Source: Clostridium sp. CS001
GTDB taxonomy: Bacteria > Bacillota > Clostridia > Clostridiales > Clostridiaceae
Reading direction: 5' to 3'
DNA: 64,000 bases
NCBI RefSeq assembly: GCF_020443565.1
Contig: NZ_JAIZZN010000006.1
Location: forward strand, 115,377 to 179,376
The notes beneath the pieces were generated by a model. It saw only the letters and a list, made by a program, of their open reading frames with translations. It was not told the origin of the DNA and did no database searches. Every line of letters starts with the position of its first letter. Position 1 is the first letter of the stretch. Positions 16,246-24,940 of the stretch are shown here, piece after piece. The translations under genes and the position numbers were made by a program.

Positions 16246-17289
16246 TTACTTTAATATAAAGTCTACAGCTTGTACTAATTTATCATTTAAATCATCGGGG
16301 TACCAATGACCTATTCCATCATTAATATAATATTCGTATGGAACTCCAATATCCTTAAAGTCTTTCATCATTTCATCCACTTTTTGCACCGGCACATCCT
16401 TCTCGCCTTCTATAAACACACCTTTTACACCTCGATGTAACAGCTCTTCAATATTGTCTTTTGTAAATGAATTTGGCTTGGCTGAGCATAGAGCAATAAA
16501 TCCCTTTACTGGAACAGTATTAGTTATTGCAATATCTATAGCTGCTGTAGCTCCGCCTGAGAATCCCCCAATTATGATACTATTCTCATTAATTGAATAC
16601 TCATTGCTTATAGCATCATAACATCTCTTAATCTCATCATGTTCTGAATCATAACATTCCCTAATTTCATAACTACTTTGTGATATTGGACGTATCTGTT
16701 CTGAATCTGGCCAATTTTTCTGATCAGGACTATAAAAAACTGTTTTTGTCCATGAATAACCATTGTGGCTGATTAATTGACTTGATTGAATATAAACAAC
16801 AATGAAGCCTTTATTTAATAGCTCTTCAGCTTTCCAAAACTCTTTGTGATATGCTATATTATCTCCATCACCATGTAAATTTATAAATAAAGGGTACCTT
16901 TTTCCTTTAGTATAGTTTTGAGGCAATAAAACCTCCCATTCTAGACTTAAATTTTCTTGTTGCCGACTTCTTTGAAGATTATTTTTCTCTCTTAATTTTG
17001 TGTAGTCCTTACTTTTAGTAAATGGATCAGAGAATCTACTCCAATATAAAGGACATACATAACCTCTATCAACTAAGTATGTTAAATCTTTTAGACACTC
17101 ATCATATAATTTTGATTTGCTATTAAGTTGAGCTTTATCTAGTATAATATTAAATAAATATTTTTCGAACTCTTCTTCTGGAAGACTTTTCATTCCATTT
17201 TTTAATAAAGTTAAAGCTTCCATATACTTTCCTTGAGAAAAAGGTACAGAATACTCATTCTCTAACTCTTTAAAACTATTGTATTTCAT
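16246..17289 (-). CDS. Alpha/beta hydrolase (phospholipase/carboxylesterase-like)
   Basis: A 347-residue cytoplasmic hydrolase. The first 110 residues look like a helical repeat region (EALTLLKNGMKSLPEEEFEK, then DECLKDLTYLVDRG); the rest is an alpha/beta hydrolase with oxyanion region PLFINLHGDGDN, nucleophile elbow IIGGFSGGATA (GxSxG), and a C-terminal catalytic histidine probably in GIGHWYP. The substrate cannot be told. ATG 17289 follows GGGGGG at seven to eight bases, whereas the upstream open start at 17352 has no ribosome site. A small remnant of a WYL-type regulator precedes it. Confidence 0.8.
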   Translation of the reverse strand: MKYNSFKELENEYSVPFSQGKYMEALTLLKNGMKSLPEEEFEKYLFNIILDKAQLNSKSKLYDECLKDLTYLVDRGYVCPLYWSRFSDPFTKSKDYTKLREKNNLQRSRQQENLSLEWEVLLPQNYTKGKRYPLFINLHGDGDNIAYHKEFWKAEELLNKGFIVVYIQSSQLISHNGYSWTKTVFYSPDQKNWPDSEQIRPISQSSYEIRECYDSEHDEIKRCYDAISNEYSINENSIIIGGFSGGATAAIDIAITNTVPVKGFIALCSAKPNSFTKDNIEELLHRGVKGVFIEGEKDVPVQKVDEMMKDFKDIGVPYEYYINDGIGHWYPDDLNDKLVQAVDFILK

Positions 17290-17360
17290 ATACAATCCCC
17301 CCACTATTTTCGTAGTGTCAAAGTTTATGTTAAGAAACTTTGGCAAAGCCATTTATTTTT

Positions 17361-17459
17361 TTATATTCTATCTATGCTAAACTTGAACCCCTTTGTTTTC
17401 ATTCGCTTTTTACTTTTTAATAAAATAAGTAATCTAAGCAAATTTGAAAACTTACTCAT
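17361..17459 (-). pseudogene. N-terminal remnant of a helix-turn-helix (WYL-type) regulator
   Basis: A 32-codon reading frame beginning MSKFSNLLRLLILLKSKKRM with a good GGAGGA site before ATG 17459. This start closely resembles the first helix of DeoR/WYL-type regulators (NLLRMLILLKS...MK), but the text breaks off after about 24 residues and no recognition helix or ligand domain follows. It is most probably what is left of a regulator gene after a deletion; a free-standing short peptide is the alternative. Confidence 0.45.
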
Positions 17460-17494
17460 TTGTCATTCCTCCATTTTGTTCAGAATATCATAAA

Positions 17495-17917
17495 TTAAAT
17501 ATACTTTTTAATTCCCTCTTCTAATTCGTCAATATAGGATATGTTATTTTTTAGATTTAAAAGTAGCTCTTCATCTTTTGGCATTTTATATCTATGTGCT
17601 AATCTATTTCTTAACCGTCTTGAAGTTATATAAAAATTCATGAAATTATCACTTACATTATTTGATTTTTTAATTATTTCCATTCCCTCTATTGCTTATA
17701 TATCGATCCTAAATTTATTGATGGCTTTTAAATTTATAGATATGTAATCCTCACATAATATGTGAAAATCTAAGAAGTATGCTCTAATACTGTGATATAA
17801 AAGTTTTTTCATTTTTTCATCTTCACAGCATTCTGCAATATCTATACATTCTATAATATCATTTTTCAATTCTTTAAAATCTTTTAATAACTTTAAAATT
17901 CTATCCTTATTAATCAA
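17495..17917 (-). pseudogene. HepT-like (HEPN) toxin gene interrupted by an in-frame TAA
   Basis: Two minus-strand segments, 73 and 62 codons, lie in the same frame and are separated only by the TAA at 17696-17698 plus four sense codons. Joined, they give about 140 residues, the usual HepT (DUF86) length. The second part holds the HEPN active-site motif RNRLAHRY (R-X4-H). HepT proteins act as RNases or as targets of AMPylation by the partner MNT nucleotidyltransferase. The start overlaps the end of the MNT gene by eight bases, the normal operon layout. The nonsense codon should inactivate the toxin unless it is read through or a sequencing error. Confidence 0.7.
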
Positions 17918-18278
17918 TTAAGTCACGCTCCCTCATATGAATAAAATCAGTGTTTTCCTTAAAAAAATTTTCAATCCAATCATACATTTTTTCATAAGAA
18001 TTATCTTTATTATAAATAACTATGGCCTCATTAAAAATATTTTTTAATAACATCCTGTCAGTCTCTTTATTTATTCTAATTAAATCTACATTTTTTTCTA
18101 ATACGGTTTCTAATTTTTCTTCAAGAATCAACTCATCATCTATGGTCAATTCTCCAATTATAAATATATCATAATCTGAATCTTCTCTATGGTCCCCTCT
18201 TGCTCTACTCCCAAACATGCCTACTGAATCCACATTGTATGTTCGCACAAGTTTTTCTATTAAATTATTTGTATCCAT
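17910..18278 (-). CDS. mntA: MNT-type nucleotidyltransferase (antitoxin partner of HepT)
   Basis: A 122-residue minimal nucleotidyltransferase with the family motif VGMFGSRARGD (residues 19-29) followed by DSDYDIFI (33-40), which supply the metal-binding aspartates. In HepT/MntA modules this enzyme AMPylates and silences the HEPN toxin. ATG 18278 has AAAGGAGT ten bases upstream. A longer frame opens at a GTG inside the half palindromic repeat (18308) but that start is not credible. The toxin gene behind it carries a nonsense codon, so this antitoxin may be a leftover. Confidence 0.8.
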   Translation of the reverse strand: MDTNNLIEKLVRTYNVDSVGMFGSRARGDHREDSDYDIFIIGELTIDDELILEEKLETVLEKNVDLIRINKETDRMLLKNIFNEAIVIYNKDNSYEKMYDWIENFFKENTDFIHMRERDLID

Positions 18279-18296
18279 AGCCCAAATCACTCCTTT

Positions 18297-18330
18297 AGTT
18301 CCACCCACGTGGCAAGTGGCATGTTACTCT
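18297..18330 (+). repeat. Palindromic repeat, half copy
   Basis: AGTTCCACCCACGTGGCAAG followed by TGGCATGTTACT matches the left half of the palindromic repeat family, but the complementary right half is missing. It lies directly upstream of the MNT gene, unlike the full copies, which lie at gene 3' ends. Confidence 0.7.
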
Positions 18331-18692
18331 TACGTTTTTATCATCTATTATTAATTATATCTATTTTATACTTTGGATAATCAATGTTACCACAAAAGTG
18401 ATAAATTGCTACATTAACTTTATATCATATAAAAATAAACAAGTCCAATATTTATCTATCGTTGAACATGCTTATATCTAAAACTTCTTAACTGTTCTAC
18501 ATAACTGAATATAAAATAACCCAACTTAAATAATTTGTCCCAAATTGAAGGATTTCGAACTATTATATCGAATTAATAAGTCATAATATAATATATATTC
18601 TGACAATAATTCAGACATTCTATTTTTAGGTGATTTCGTAAAAATGGCTTATTTAACAAAGCTTAAATTATGCCATTTTAAAGGAGGCAGTT
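18331..18692. other. AT-rich intergenic region with a hairpin next to the ribosome site
   Basis: No gene is visible in these 360 bases between the divergent MNT and GGDEF-EAL genes. The only clear structure is AAAATGGC (18641-18648) paired with GCCATTTT (18672-18679), extended inward by TTATTTAA/TTAAATTA, which ends three bases before the AGGAGG of the next gene. I find no cyclic-di-GMP riboswitch consensus. Confidence 0.5.
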
Positions 18693-21251
18693 ATGCATAA
18701 TAAAGACCATAAAATTAAAAATATAATAGTAAATAAATACAAGTTAATTTATATACCCTTAGTAATCGGTTTGCTTGCTATAGTTATAATAAGTGTTATT
18801 AGTTTTTATACAAGCAAAAGTTTACTTTTAGAGCAGATGAAATTAGATGGAATTACCCTTGCAAAAAAAACTGTTTCACAGCTAGATGAAAATGAAGTTT
18901 CACTGGAACTTATTAATAAAATGGTTGAGGATAAAATTAGGACAATTGCAAAAGCTACAATGGCAAATGAAGAATCTTTGAGCAATGATTTACTTAAAGA
19001 TATAGCAAGTACACTGGTTGTTGCTGAAATAAACTACTACTCTTCTGATGGTAAGGTCATTTTTTCTAATATTGAAAGCTATGTTGGCTGGCAATCACCA
19101 AAAGACCATCCTGTAGAAAAGTTTAGGATAAGTGGAATGGATGAACTTATGGAGGATATAAGAAAAGATACTGAATCAAATAATTATAATAAATATGGAT
19201 ATTTTAGAAATTCAGATGGTAGCTTTATACAAGTAGGGATAAGAGCTAATGAAATCGAAAGCCTCACATATAAATTCAACTTTCAAAATCTTGTTGAAAA
19301 GTTGGCACAAGGAGAAAATATTCTTAATGTGCTTATTATTGATAAAAACTTAAACTCCATTGCAGATTCAACTGTAGCTGATATAGGAATGACTCATGAC
19401 AAAGATAACAAACTGGAAATGCAGAAGGCACTAGATGGAGTTATTTCTGCAAAAGACTCCTATTATAAAAAAAACAATGCAAATGTATTAACCATATATG
19501 TACCTGTTTTTCTCAAAGGAGAAATTAATAATGCTCTCGTATTATGTCTTTCTACCGAAAAGGTTTATTCCTCTATCTATATGTTATTTATAAAATCAAC
19601 TATTATAGCTATTATAATGCTTTTGATACTTCTCTTTGCACAACACAGGAATGTTATCAGGCCAGTAACCCTATTAGATCATGGAATTGACCAAATTGAT
19701 ATAGAAAAAAACATAAGATATAGGTTGCCTATAGTAGAAAATGATACTTTCTTTGGTGTAGTTTCTTCTATAAATAAAATTCTAGACAAAACAGATAATT
19801 ACTTTTTTCAGTTAAAAGAACATGAAGAAGAGTTACAGGCATCAAATGAAGAACTATCGGCAACCTATCAACAGTTAGCAGCATCCGATGAAGAACTTAG
19901 AGCTCAATTTGATGAAATAACGGAGCAGGGAGAATATATAAGCCATCTGGCTTATCATGATTCCTTAACAAACCTACCAAATCGAAGAAAGTTTATAAAT
20001 ATGCTTGAAGCACAATTAAATGATAATAGGTTTGGTGCTGTAATACTTCTAGATCTTGATAACTTTAAGGTAATTAATGATACCCTAGGTCATACCTATG
20101 GTGATAGAGTTTTAAAAAGGGTTGCGGAAGAACTTTCAAATATTAAAGATGAAAAAGTATATGTATCAAGATTCGGGGGAGATGAATTTTTTATTTTAAT
20201 TCAAAATGAAAAAGATATTCTTCAAATTGAAAGTTACGCAAAAAATATAATTAATATTTTTGGAAATAGGTTATTAATCGAAGGTGACATGAATTATATA
20301 AGTTGTAGTATTGGTATCACCCTATATCCTTTTGATAGTAATTGTGTTGATCAATTGCTTATGAATGCTGATATGGCTATGTATAAAGTAAAAAATTCTA
20401 GTAAAAACAACTATATGTTTTTCAATCAAGAAATGACAACAAATTTACAAACTCAGATTAAAATAGAAAAAATTTTAAGAGCGGCAATAGAACTAAATGA
20501 ATTAAAGCTTTTATATCAGCCACAAGTGTGCTCAAATACAGGAGCCCTTGTAGGTTTTGAAGCTCTTTTAAGACTAAAGGATCATCACATCTCTCCTGCA
20601 GAGTTTATACCTGTAGCAGAAGAAACAGGGATTATTATTGAAATTGGAAGATGGGTAACCAGAGAGACAATCAAACAAATAGCCACTTGGAAGGATAAAG
20701 GATTCATTTTAAAACCTATAGCTATTAATTTTTCTGCAAAGCAACTAAATGACTTGAGTTATGTAACTTTTTTAACAGATACATTAAGAGAGTTCCATAT
20801 AGATGCTAAGTATATAAATATAGAAATTACCGAAAGTATATTTCTAGAAAAAAAAGAGGAAACCATTAAGTTCCTTAATGAATTAAGAGCTCTAGGGATA
20901 AAAATAGCACTCGATGACTTTGGTACAGGCTACTCTTCCCTCAGCTATTTAACCTTTTTACCTGTAGATAAAATAAAACTAGACAAATCCCTAAACGATA
21001 AATTTTTGGAACTTGAAAATATTAAAGTAATGGATAGTTTAATTTCCCTAGCACATAGTCTAAACCTTGAAGTAGTCGCCGAAGGAATAGAGGATGTGCA
21101 GCACTTTAACCGTCTGAAAGTAGCTGGTTGTAACTATATTCAAGGGTATCTATTTAGCAAGCCTTTAGAGGTAGATGATGCTGAAAAAATATATAATGAT
21201 AACTTTTTAGACAAACTAATAATTAAATCATCCTCTTCTATCCTGCAATGA
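18693..21251 (+). CDS. Membrane-bound GGDEF-EAL cyclic-di-GMP enzyme
   Basis: An 852-residue sensor protein. Two membrane helices (about 18-39 and 300-317) flank an extracytoplasmic domain; a coiled coil rich in glutamate follows (about 370-410, EEELQASNEELSATYQQLAA). The diguanylate cyclase domain has an intact GGDEF (RFGGDEFF, near 494) and the phosphodiesterase domain has EALLRLK (near 622), NFSAKQL, EITESIF, DDFGTGYSSL and EGIED. Both active sites look complete, so it may make or break cyclic-di-GMP depending on its signal. ATG 18693 follows AAAGGAGGCAGTT. A hairpin lies immediately before the ribosome site. Confidence 0.9.
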   Translation: MHNKDHKIKNIIVNKYKLIYIPLVIGLLAIVIISVISFYTSKSLLLEQMKLDGITLAKKTVSQLDENEVSLELINKMVEDKIRTIAKATMANEESLSNDLLKDIASTLVVAEINYYSSDGKVIFSNIESYVGWQSPKDHPVEKFRISGMDELMEDIRKDTESNNYNKYGYFRNSDGSFIQVGIRANEIESLTYKFNFQNLVEKLAQGENILNVLIIDKNLNSIADSTVADIGMTHDKDNKLEMQKALDGVISAKDSYYKKNNANVLTIYVPVFLKGEINNALVLCLSTEKVYSSIYMLFIKSTIIAIIMLLILLFAQHRNVIRPVTLLDHGIDQIDIEKNIRYRLPIVENDTFFGVVSSINKILDKTDNYFFQLKEHEEELQASNEELSATYQQLAASDEELRAQFDEITEQGEYISHLAYHDSLTNLPNRRKFINMLEAQLNDNRFGAVILLDLDNFKVINDTLGHTYGDRVLKRVAEELSNIKDEKVYVSRFGGDEFFILIQNEKDILQIESYAKNIINIFGNRLLIEGDMNYISCSIGITLYPFDSNCVDQLLMNADMAMYKVKNSSKNNYMFFNQEMTTNLQTQIKIEKILRAAIELNELKLLYQPQVCSNTGALVGFEALLRLKDHHISPAEFIPVAEETGIIIEIGRWVTRETIKQIATWKDKGFILKPIAINFSAKQLNDLSYVTFLTDTLREFHIDAKYINIEITESIFLEKKEETIKFLNELRALGIKIALDDFGTGYSSLSYLTFLPVDKIKLDKSLNDKFLELENIKVMDSLISLAHSLNLEVVAEGIEDVQHFNRLKVAGCNYIQGYLFSKPLEVDDAEKIYNDNFLDKLIIKSSSSILQ

Positions 21252-21296
21252 TAGCAATCAATAATTAGAAATATGCGCCTTAAAAGTTTTAACAAA

Positions 21297-21343
21297 AAAA
21301 TAGTTGCTAAGGGTTTTTAAGATTCACCATTAGCAACTATTTT
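21297..21343. terminator. Bidirectional terminator between GGDEF-EAL and liv genes
   Basis: AAAATAGTTGCTAA (21297-21310) and TTAGCAACTATTTT (21330-21343) form a perfect 14-bp stem, with T-rich tails on both strands. It serves the convergent GGDEF-EAL gene and livF. Confidence 0.88.
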
Positions 21344-21382
21344 ATTTTTATAGCTTACTTTTAAGCTTAGCGATTATTATCC

Positions 21383-22108
21383 TTATACGTGAACACTTTC
21401 TCCTAGATAGGCCTTCTTTACAGCTTCATTGTTTAGAAGGTCTTTTCCACTTCCTTTAATAGTGATTTTCCCCGTTTCTATCACATATCCTATATCTGCA
21501 ATATGTAGGGCTGCGTTAGCATTTTGCTCAATGAGTAGGATAGTCACACCTTGCTTATTAATTTCTTTAATAATATTAAATACATCTTTAATAATTAATG
21601 GTGCAAGACCTAAGGAAGGTTCGTCCATCATTAATAGTTTTGGTCTTGACATTAATGCCCTTCCAATTGCAAGCATTTGTTGCTCCCCACCAGATAAAGT
21701 TCCTGCTTGTTGCCAAGTTCTTTCCTCTAAACGCGGAAAAAGAGTATATACCCATTCCATATCTTTTTTAATTTCTTTATCATCTTTTCTTGAGAATGCT
21801 CCTAGCTTTAGATTTTCAAGCACCGTAAGGTCTGCAAAAACCCTTCTTCCCTCTGGAACCAAAGTGATTCCATGCCTAACTATATTTTGAGGTTTAATAC
21901 TCATAAGATCTTTATCTAAATACTTAATTGTTCCATCTTTAGCTTTTACTAGGCCTACAATAGATCGAAGCAAGGTGCTCTTTCCCGCACCATTGGCTCC
22001 AACTAATGTTACAATTTTTCCTTCTTCAACCTCCATGCTTGCTCCTCTTAAAGCTTCGATTCCACCATAAGCAACTACTAAATTATCAACTTTAAGCATC
22101 ATCTTCAC
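21383..22108 (-). CDS. livF: Branched-chain amino acid ABC transporter ATPase LivF
   Basis: An ATPase of about 240 residues with Walker A GANGAGKST, signature LSGGEQQML and Walker B LLMMDEPSLGLAP; the last is the typical LivF form. Together with LivG it powers uptake of leucine, isoleucine and valine or similar amino acids. It is the last gene of the livKHMGF operon and overlaps livG by 17 bases. The GTG at 22108 lies inside the ribosome site GGGGGTGA, so one of the two ATGs just after it (22102 or 22099) is probably the real start. A strong terminator follows. Confidence 0.9.
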   Translation of the reverse strand: MKMMLKVDNLVVAYGGIEALRGASMEVEEGKIVTLVGANGAGKSTLLRSIVGLVKAKDGTIKYLDKDLMSIKPQNIVRHGITLVPEGRRVFADLTVLENLKLGAFSRKDDKEIKKDMEWVYTLFPRLEERTWQQAGTLSGGEQQMLAIGRALMSRPKLLMMDEPSLGLAPLIIKDVFNIIKEINKQGVTILLIEQNANAALHIADIGYVIETGKITIKGSGKDLLNNEAVKKAYLGESVHV

Positions 22109-22889
22109 TCACCCCCAAATATGCCTGAATAACCCTTTGATTATTTTGAATATCATATGGGGTTCCTTCTGCTATAGTAACACCATAGTCAAAAACATAA
22201 ATTCTATCGGATATTCCCATTACCACTTGCATGTGATGTTCTATCATAAATATGGTTAGGTTAAATTCGTCCCTAATTTGTTTAATAAAAAGTGTTAAAT
22301 CCTCTGTTTCTTTTGGATTCATTCCCGCTGCTGGTTCATCTAAAAGTAAAACTTCTGGATTGGTTGCCATTGCCCGGGCAATTTCCAGCCTTCTTTGCTT
22401 TCCATAAGGAAGGGAATGTGCTTTTTCATGCTTCAAATCTAGTAACCCTACTTTTTCAAGTAAATTAAGAGACTTTTCCATCATTGCCTTTTCTTCTTTT
22501 TTATATCGTGGAAGCCTTAAAACTGCATCTACAAAATTTGACTTTATATTTAAATGATTTGCAATCAGAACATTGTCAAGCACGGATAAATCCTTAAACA
22601 ATCTTATATTTTGAAAGGTTCTTGCAATTCCTGTTTTAGTAATTAAATCTGGTCTTACTCCTGTAATATCTTTATTATTAAAATAAATTTTCCCTGCAGT
22701 TGGTTTATATACGCCTGTAACCATATTAAAGGCTGTAGTTTTACCTGCACCATTAGGTCCTATTAATGCCACTATTTCTCCCTTATTTAAGTGAAGATTA
22801 AAATCCTTTACTGCAGTAAGTCCTCCAAACTGCATCATTAGATTTTCTATCTTAAGCACTGTGTTTGCTTCCTTCTTAAACTCTATCAC
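22092..22889 (-). CDS. livG: Branched-chain amino acid ABC transporter ATPase LivG
   Basis: A 265-residue ATPase with Walker A GPNGAGKTT, signature region SLPYGKQRRLEIARA and Walker B VLLLDEPAAGMNPKE, the forms typical of LivG. It pairs with LivF on the cytoplasmic side of the LivHM channel. The GTG start shares one base with the livM stop codon (TAGTG), showing translational coupling, and is preceded by GGGGGCGAAGA. Confidence 0.92.
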   Translation of the reverse strand: MIEFKKEANTVLKIENLMMQFGGLTAVKDFNLHLNKGEIVALIGPNGAGKTTAFNMVTGVYKPTAGKIYFNNKDITGVRPDLITKTGIARTFQNIRLFKDLSVLDNVLIANHLNIKSNFVDAVLRLPRYKKEEKAMMEKSLNLLEKVGLLDLKHEKAHSLPYGKQRRLEIARAMATNPEVLLLDEPAAGMNPKETEDLTLFIKQIRDEFNLTIFMIEHHMQVVMGISDRIYVFDYGVTIAEGTPYDIQNNQRVIQAYLGVSEDDA

Positions 22890-23965
22890 TACTCTTCGCC
22901 CCCTTTTGCAAGTGGCGTACCTTTAAAATTTGTAGGTGGTTTTTTGCTGAATTTATCAATTACTTTGTCAAAACTAAACTCTCTGGTACCCATAAGTCCA
23001 TGCCGGAAAAAGATTACCACTAGCATAAGTAGTGCTGAAAATACAACCATTCTAAGCCCAGGTACTCCTTGAATTGTTATAAACCCAAAGTCCATCCTCT
23101 CATCCAGAAACCGTAGCGCCTCTCCTGCAATTGTTACCATAAAAGCAGAAATAATGGTTCCTGTTATACTTCCCATACCGCCAAGTACTATAATAAGTAG
23201 TATGTTAAAGGTTAAGACAAATCTAAACATAAGTGGATCTATTGTGCCTAATAAGTTTCCTAGTAGTCCTCCTCCTATACCTGCAAAGAAGGCACCAATT
23301 GTAAAGGCCAATACTTTATGTTTAAATAAATTAATCCCCATACTTTCGGCTGCAACTTCATCTTCTCTTATTGCTTTTAGAGCTCTTCCATAGGAGCTAT
23401 TTATCAAAGATGCAATGATAGCAACGGTAACCACTGCTGTCCCAAAAGTCCACCATATGTTAGTTGTAGATGGAATCCCTTTTAACCCTAAAGCTCCATT
23501 TGTTATTGTTTGCGTATTTGTAAACACAACTCTTATGATTTCTGAAAATCCTAAAGTGGCTATTGCCAAATAATCTCCTTTTAATCTTAATACCGGTGTT
23601 GCAATCAAATATCCAACAAATGCTGAAACCAGGCCTGCTATAAGTAGCGCTGGTAAAAAGGGCAGGGTTATATTCTCTAAGGGTTTAATGATAGGTGCTA
23701 AAAAAAAGTTCTGCACCTTCATATCTGCTGACATTGTTAGAAGTGCTGTTGTATAAGCTCCCACTGCCATAAAACCAGCATGTCCAAGTGAAAATAATCC
23801 AGTAAACCCATTTATCAGATTCATACTTAGTGCAAGTATTACATAAATAGCGCATAAGTTTAGTATTCTTGTATTATAATGATCAAAATTCCTATCTACA
23901 ATAAATAATACTCCTATTAAAATCAGTATAGAAATTATGGTTAAAATAAAATTCCTCTTTTTCAT
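22889..23965 (-). CDS. livM: Branched-chain amino acid ABC transporter permease LivM
   Basis: A 358-residue integral membrane protein with eight or more hydrophobic segments. It carries LivM landmarks NLINGFTGLFSLGHAGFMAVGAY split over the second and third helices, GDYLAIATLGFSEIIR, IREDEVAAESMGIN and GGMGSITGT. It forms half of the membrane channel with LivH. It starts three bases after the livH stop, with an AGAAGGTG ribosome site in livH. Confidence 0.92.
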   Translation of the reverse strand: MKKRNFILTIISILILIGVLFIVDRNFDHYNTRILNLCAIYVILALSMNLINGFTGLFSLGHAGFMAVGAYTTALLTMSADMKVQNFFLAPIIKPLENITLPFLPALLIAGLVSAFVGYLIATPVLRLKGDYLAIATLGFSEIIRVVFTNTQTITNGALGLKGIPSTTNIWWTFGTAVVTVAIIASLINSSYGRALKAIREDEVAAESMGINLFKHKVLAFTIGAFFAGIGGGLLGNLLGTIDPLMFRFVLTFNILLIIVLGGMGSITGTIISAFMVTIAGEALRFLDERMDFGFITIQGVPGLRMVVFSALLMLVVIFFRHGLMGTREFSFDKVIDKFSKKPPTNFKGTPLAKGGEE

Positions 23966-23968
23966 ATT

Positions 23969-24862
23969 CTACACCTTCTCCGATATTTTTTCGCCCATAA
24001 TGCCTGTTGGCTTAAGTAGAAGTATAGCGATAAGGAATATAAATGCAAATGCATCCCTATATCCTGATAAATTTTGAAAAGATGCAACAAGCATAATTTC
24101 ACCTACACCTAAGATAAATCCTCCAATAACAGCACCTTTGATATTTCCTATTCCTCCAATAACCGCTGCTATAAAACACTTAAGTCCTGGCATAATACCC
24201 ATAAGTGGTGCAATCTGCGGAAATTTTAAAGCCCACATAAGTGCTCCCACGGCTGCAAGCATAGACCCTATTCCAAAGGTAAAAGAAATTGTTCTATTTA
24301 CATCTATACCCATAAGACCAGCTGTTTCATAATCTTTTGAAACTGCTCTCATTGCCATGCCACTCTTTGTATGATTAATTAAATATAACAATAAAAATAA
24401 AAGAACAAGTGTAACTACAGGTATAACAAAAGTCAATCTCTGCACGGATATGTTTCCGATTTGAACCATTCTTTCAAAAATATCTGGAGTCGGAAAGGCT
24501 TTCGGTATTCCTCCAAATAGCACAATTGCTATATTTTCTAAAAGAAAAGATGCTCCAATTGCAGAAATCATAATTGAAATTTTAGGTGCACCTCTAAGAG
24601 GTCTGTATGCAGAGACTTCAATCAGCATTCCCAGTGCACCAGTTAAAATTATTGCAAGTAAAAAAGCAGAATACCAAGGTAACATGAATAAGGATACTCC
24701 ATAAAAAGCAAAGTATGTTGCCATCATAAAAATATCACCATGGGCAAAGTTAATCAGTCTTAATATCCCATAAACCATTGTATACCCAATTGCAATTAGT
24801 GCATATAAACTCCCAAGGGAAATCCCGTTAATAAGATGCTGCAAAAATGTATCTAAGTTCAT
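23969..24862 (-). CDS. livH: Branched-chain amino acid ABC transporter permease LivH
   Basis: A 297-residue membrane protein with the LivH pattern: NGISLGSLYALIAIGYTMVY near the start, RLINFAHGDIFM, RPLRGAPKISIMISAIG, then AVIGGIGNIKGAVIGG. It forms the channel with LivM. ATG 24862 follows GGAGGGGGTGG. A hairpin (24892-24928) lies between it and livK. Confidence 0.92.
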   Translation of the reverse strand: MNLDTFLQHLINGISLGSLYALIAIGYTMVYGILRLINFAHGDIFMMATYFAFYGVSLFMLPWYSAFLLAIILTGALGMLIEVSAYRPLRGAPKISIMISAIGASFLLENIAIVLFGGIPKAFPTPDIFERMVQIGNISVQRLTFVIPVVTLVLLFLLLYLINHTKSGMAMRAVSKDYETAGLMGIDVNRTISFTFGIGSMLAAVGALMWALKFPQIAPLMGIMPGLKCFIAAVIGGIGNIKGAVIGGFILGVGEIMLVASFQNLSGYRDAFAFIFLIAILLLKPTGIMGEKISEKV

Positions 24863-24891
24863 AGGTCCACCCCCTCCTACGATTATTAATT

Positions 24892-24928
24892 ACAATACGC
24901 TTCACCCCATCTGGATGAAGCGCATTGT
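24892..24928. other. Intercistronic hairpin between livK and livH
   Basis: ACAATACGCTTCA and TGAAGCGCATTGT pair over 13 positions (one mismatch), with CCCC/GG extending the stem. There is no T-run on the minus strand, so it probably acts as an mRNA stabiliser that raises binding protein levels relative to the membrane genes, as is usual in such operons. Confidence 0.65.
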
Positions 24929-24940
24929 CTTAATTTAATA

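Noticed and set aside
18331..18690. Possible cyclic-di-GMP riboswitch before the GGDEF-EAL gene
   Set aside because: The conserved GEMM core segments are missing on both strands.
22905..22918. GCAAGTGGC resembling the palindromic repeat near the end of livM
   Set aside because: It matches only nine bases, lies inside coding sequence and has no neighbouring CCACCCACG or complementary arm.
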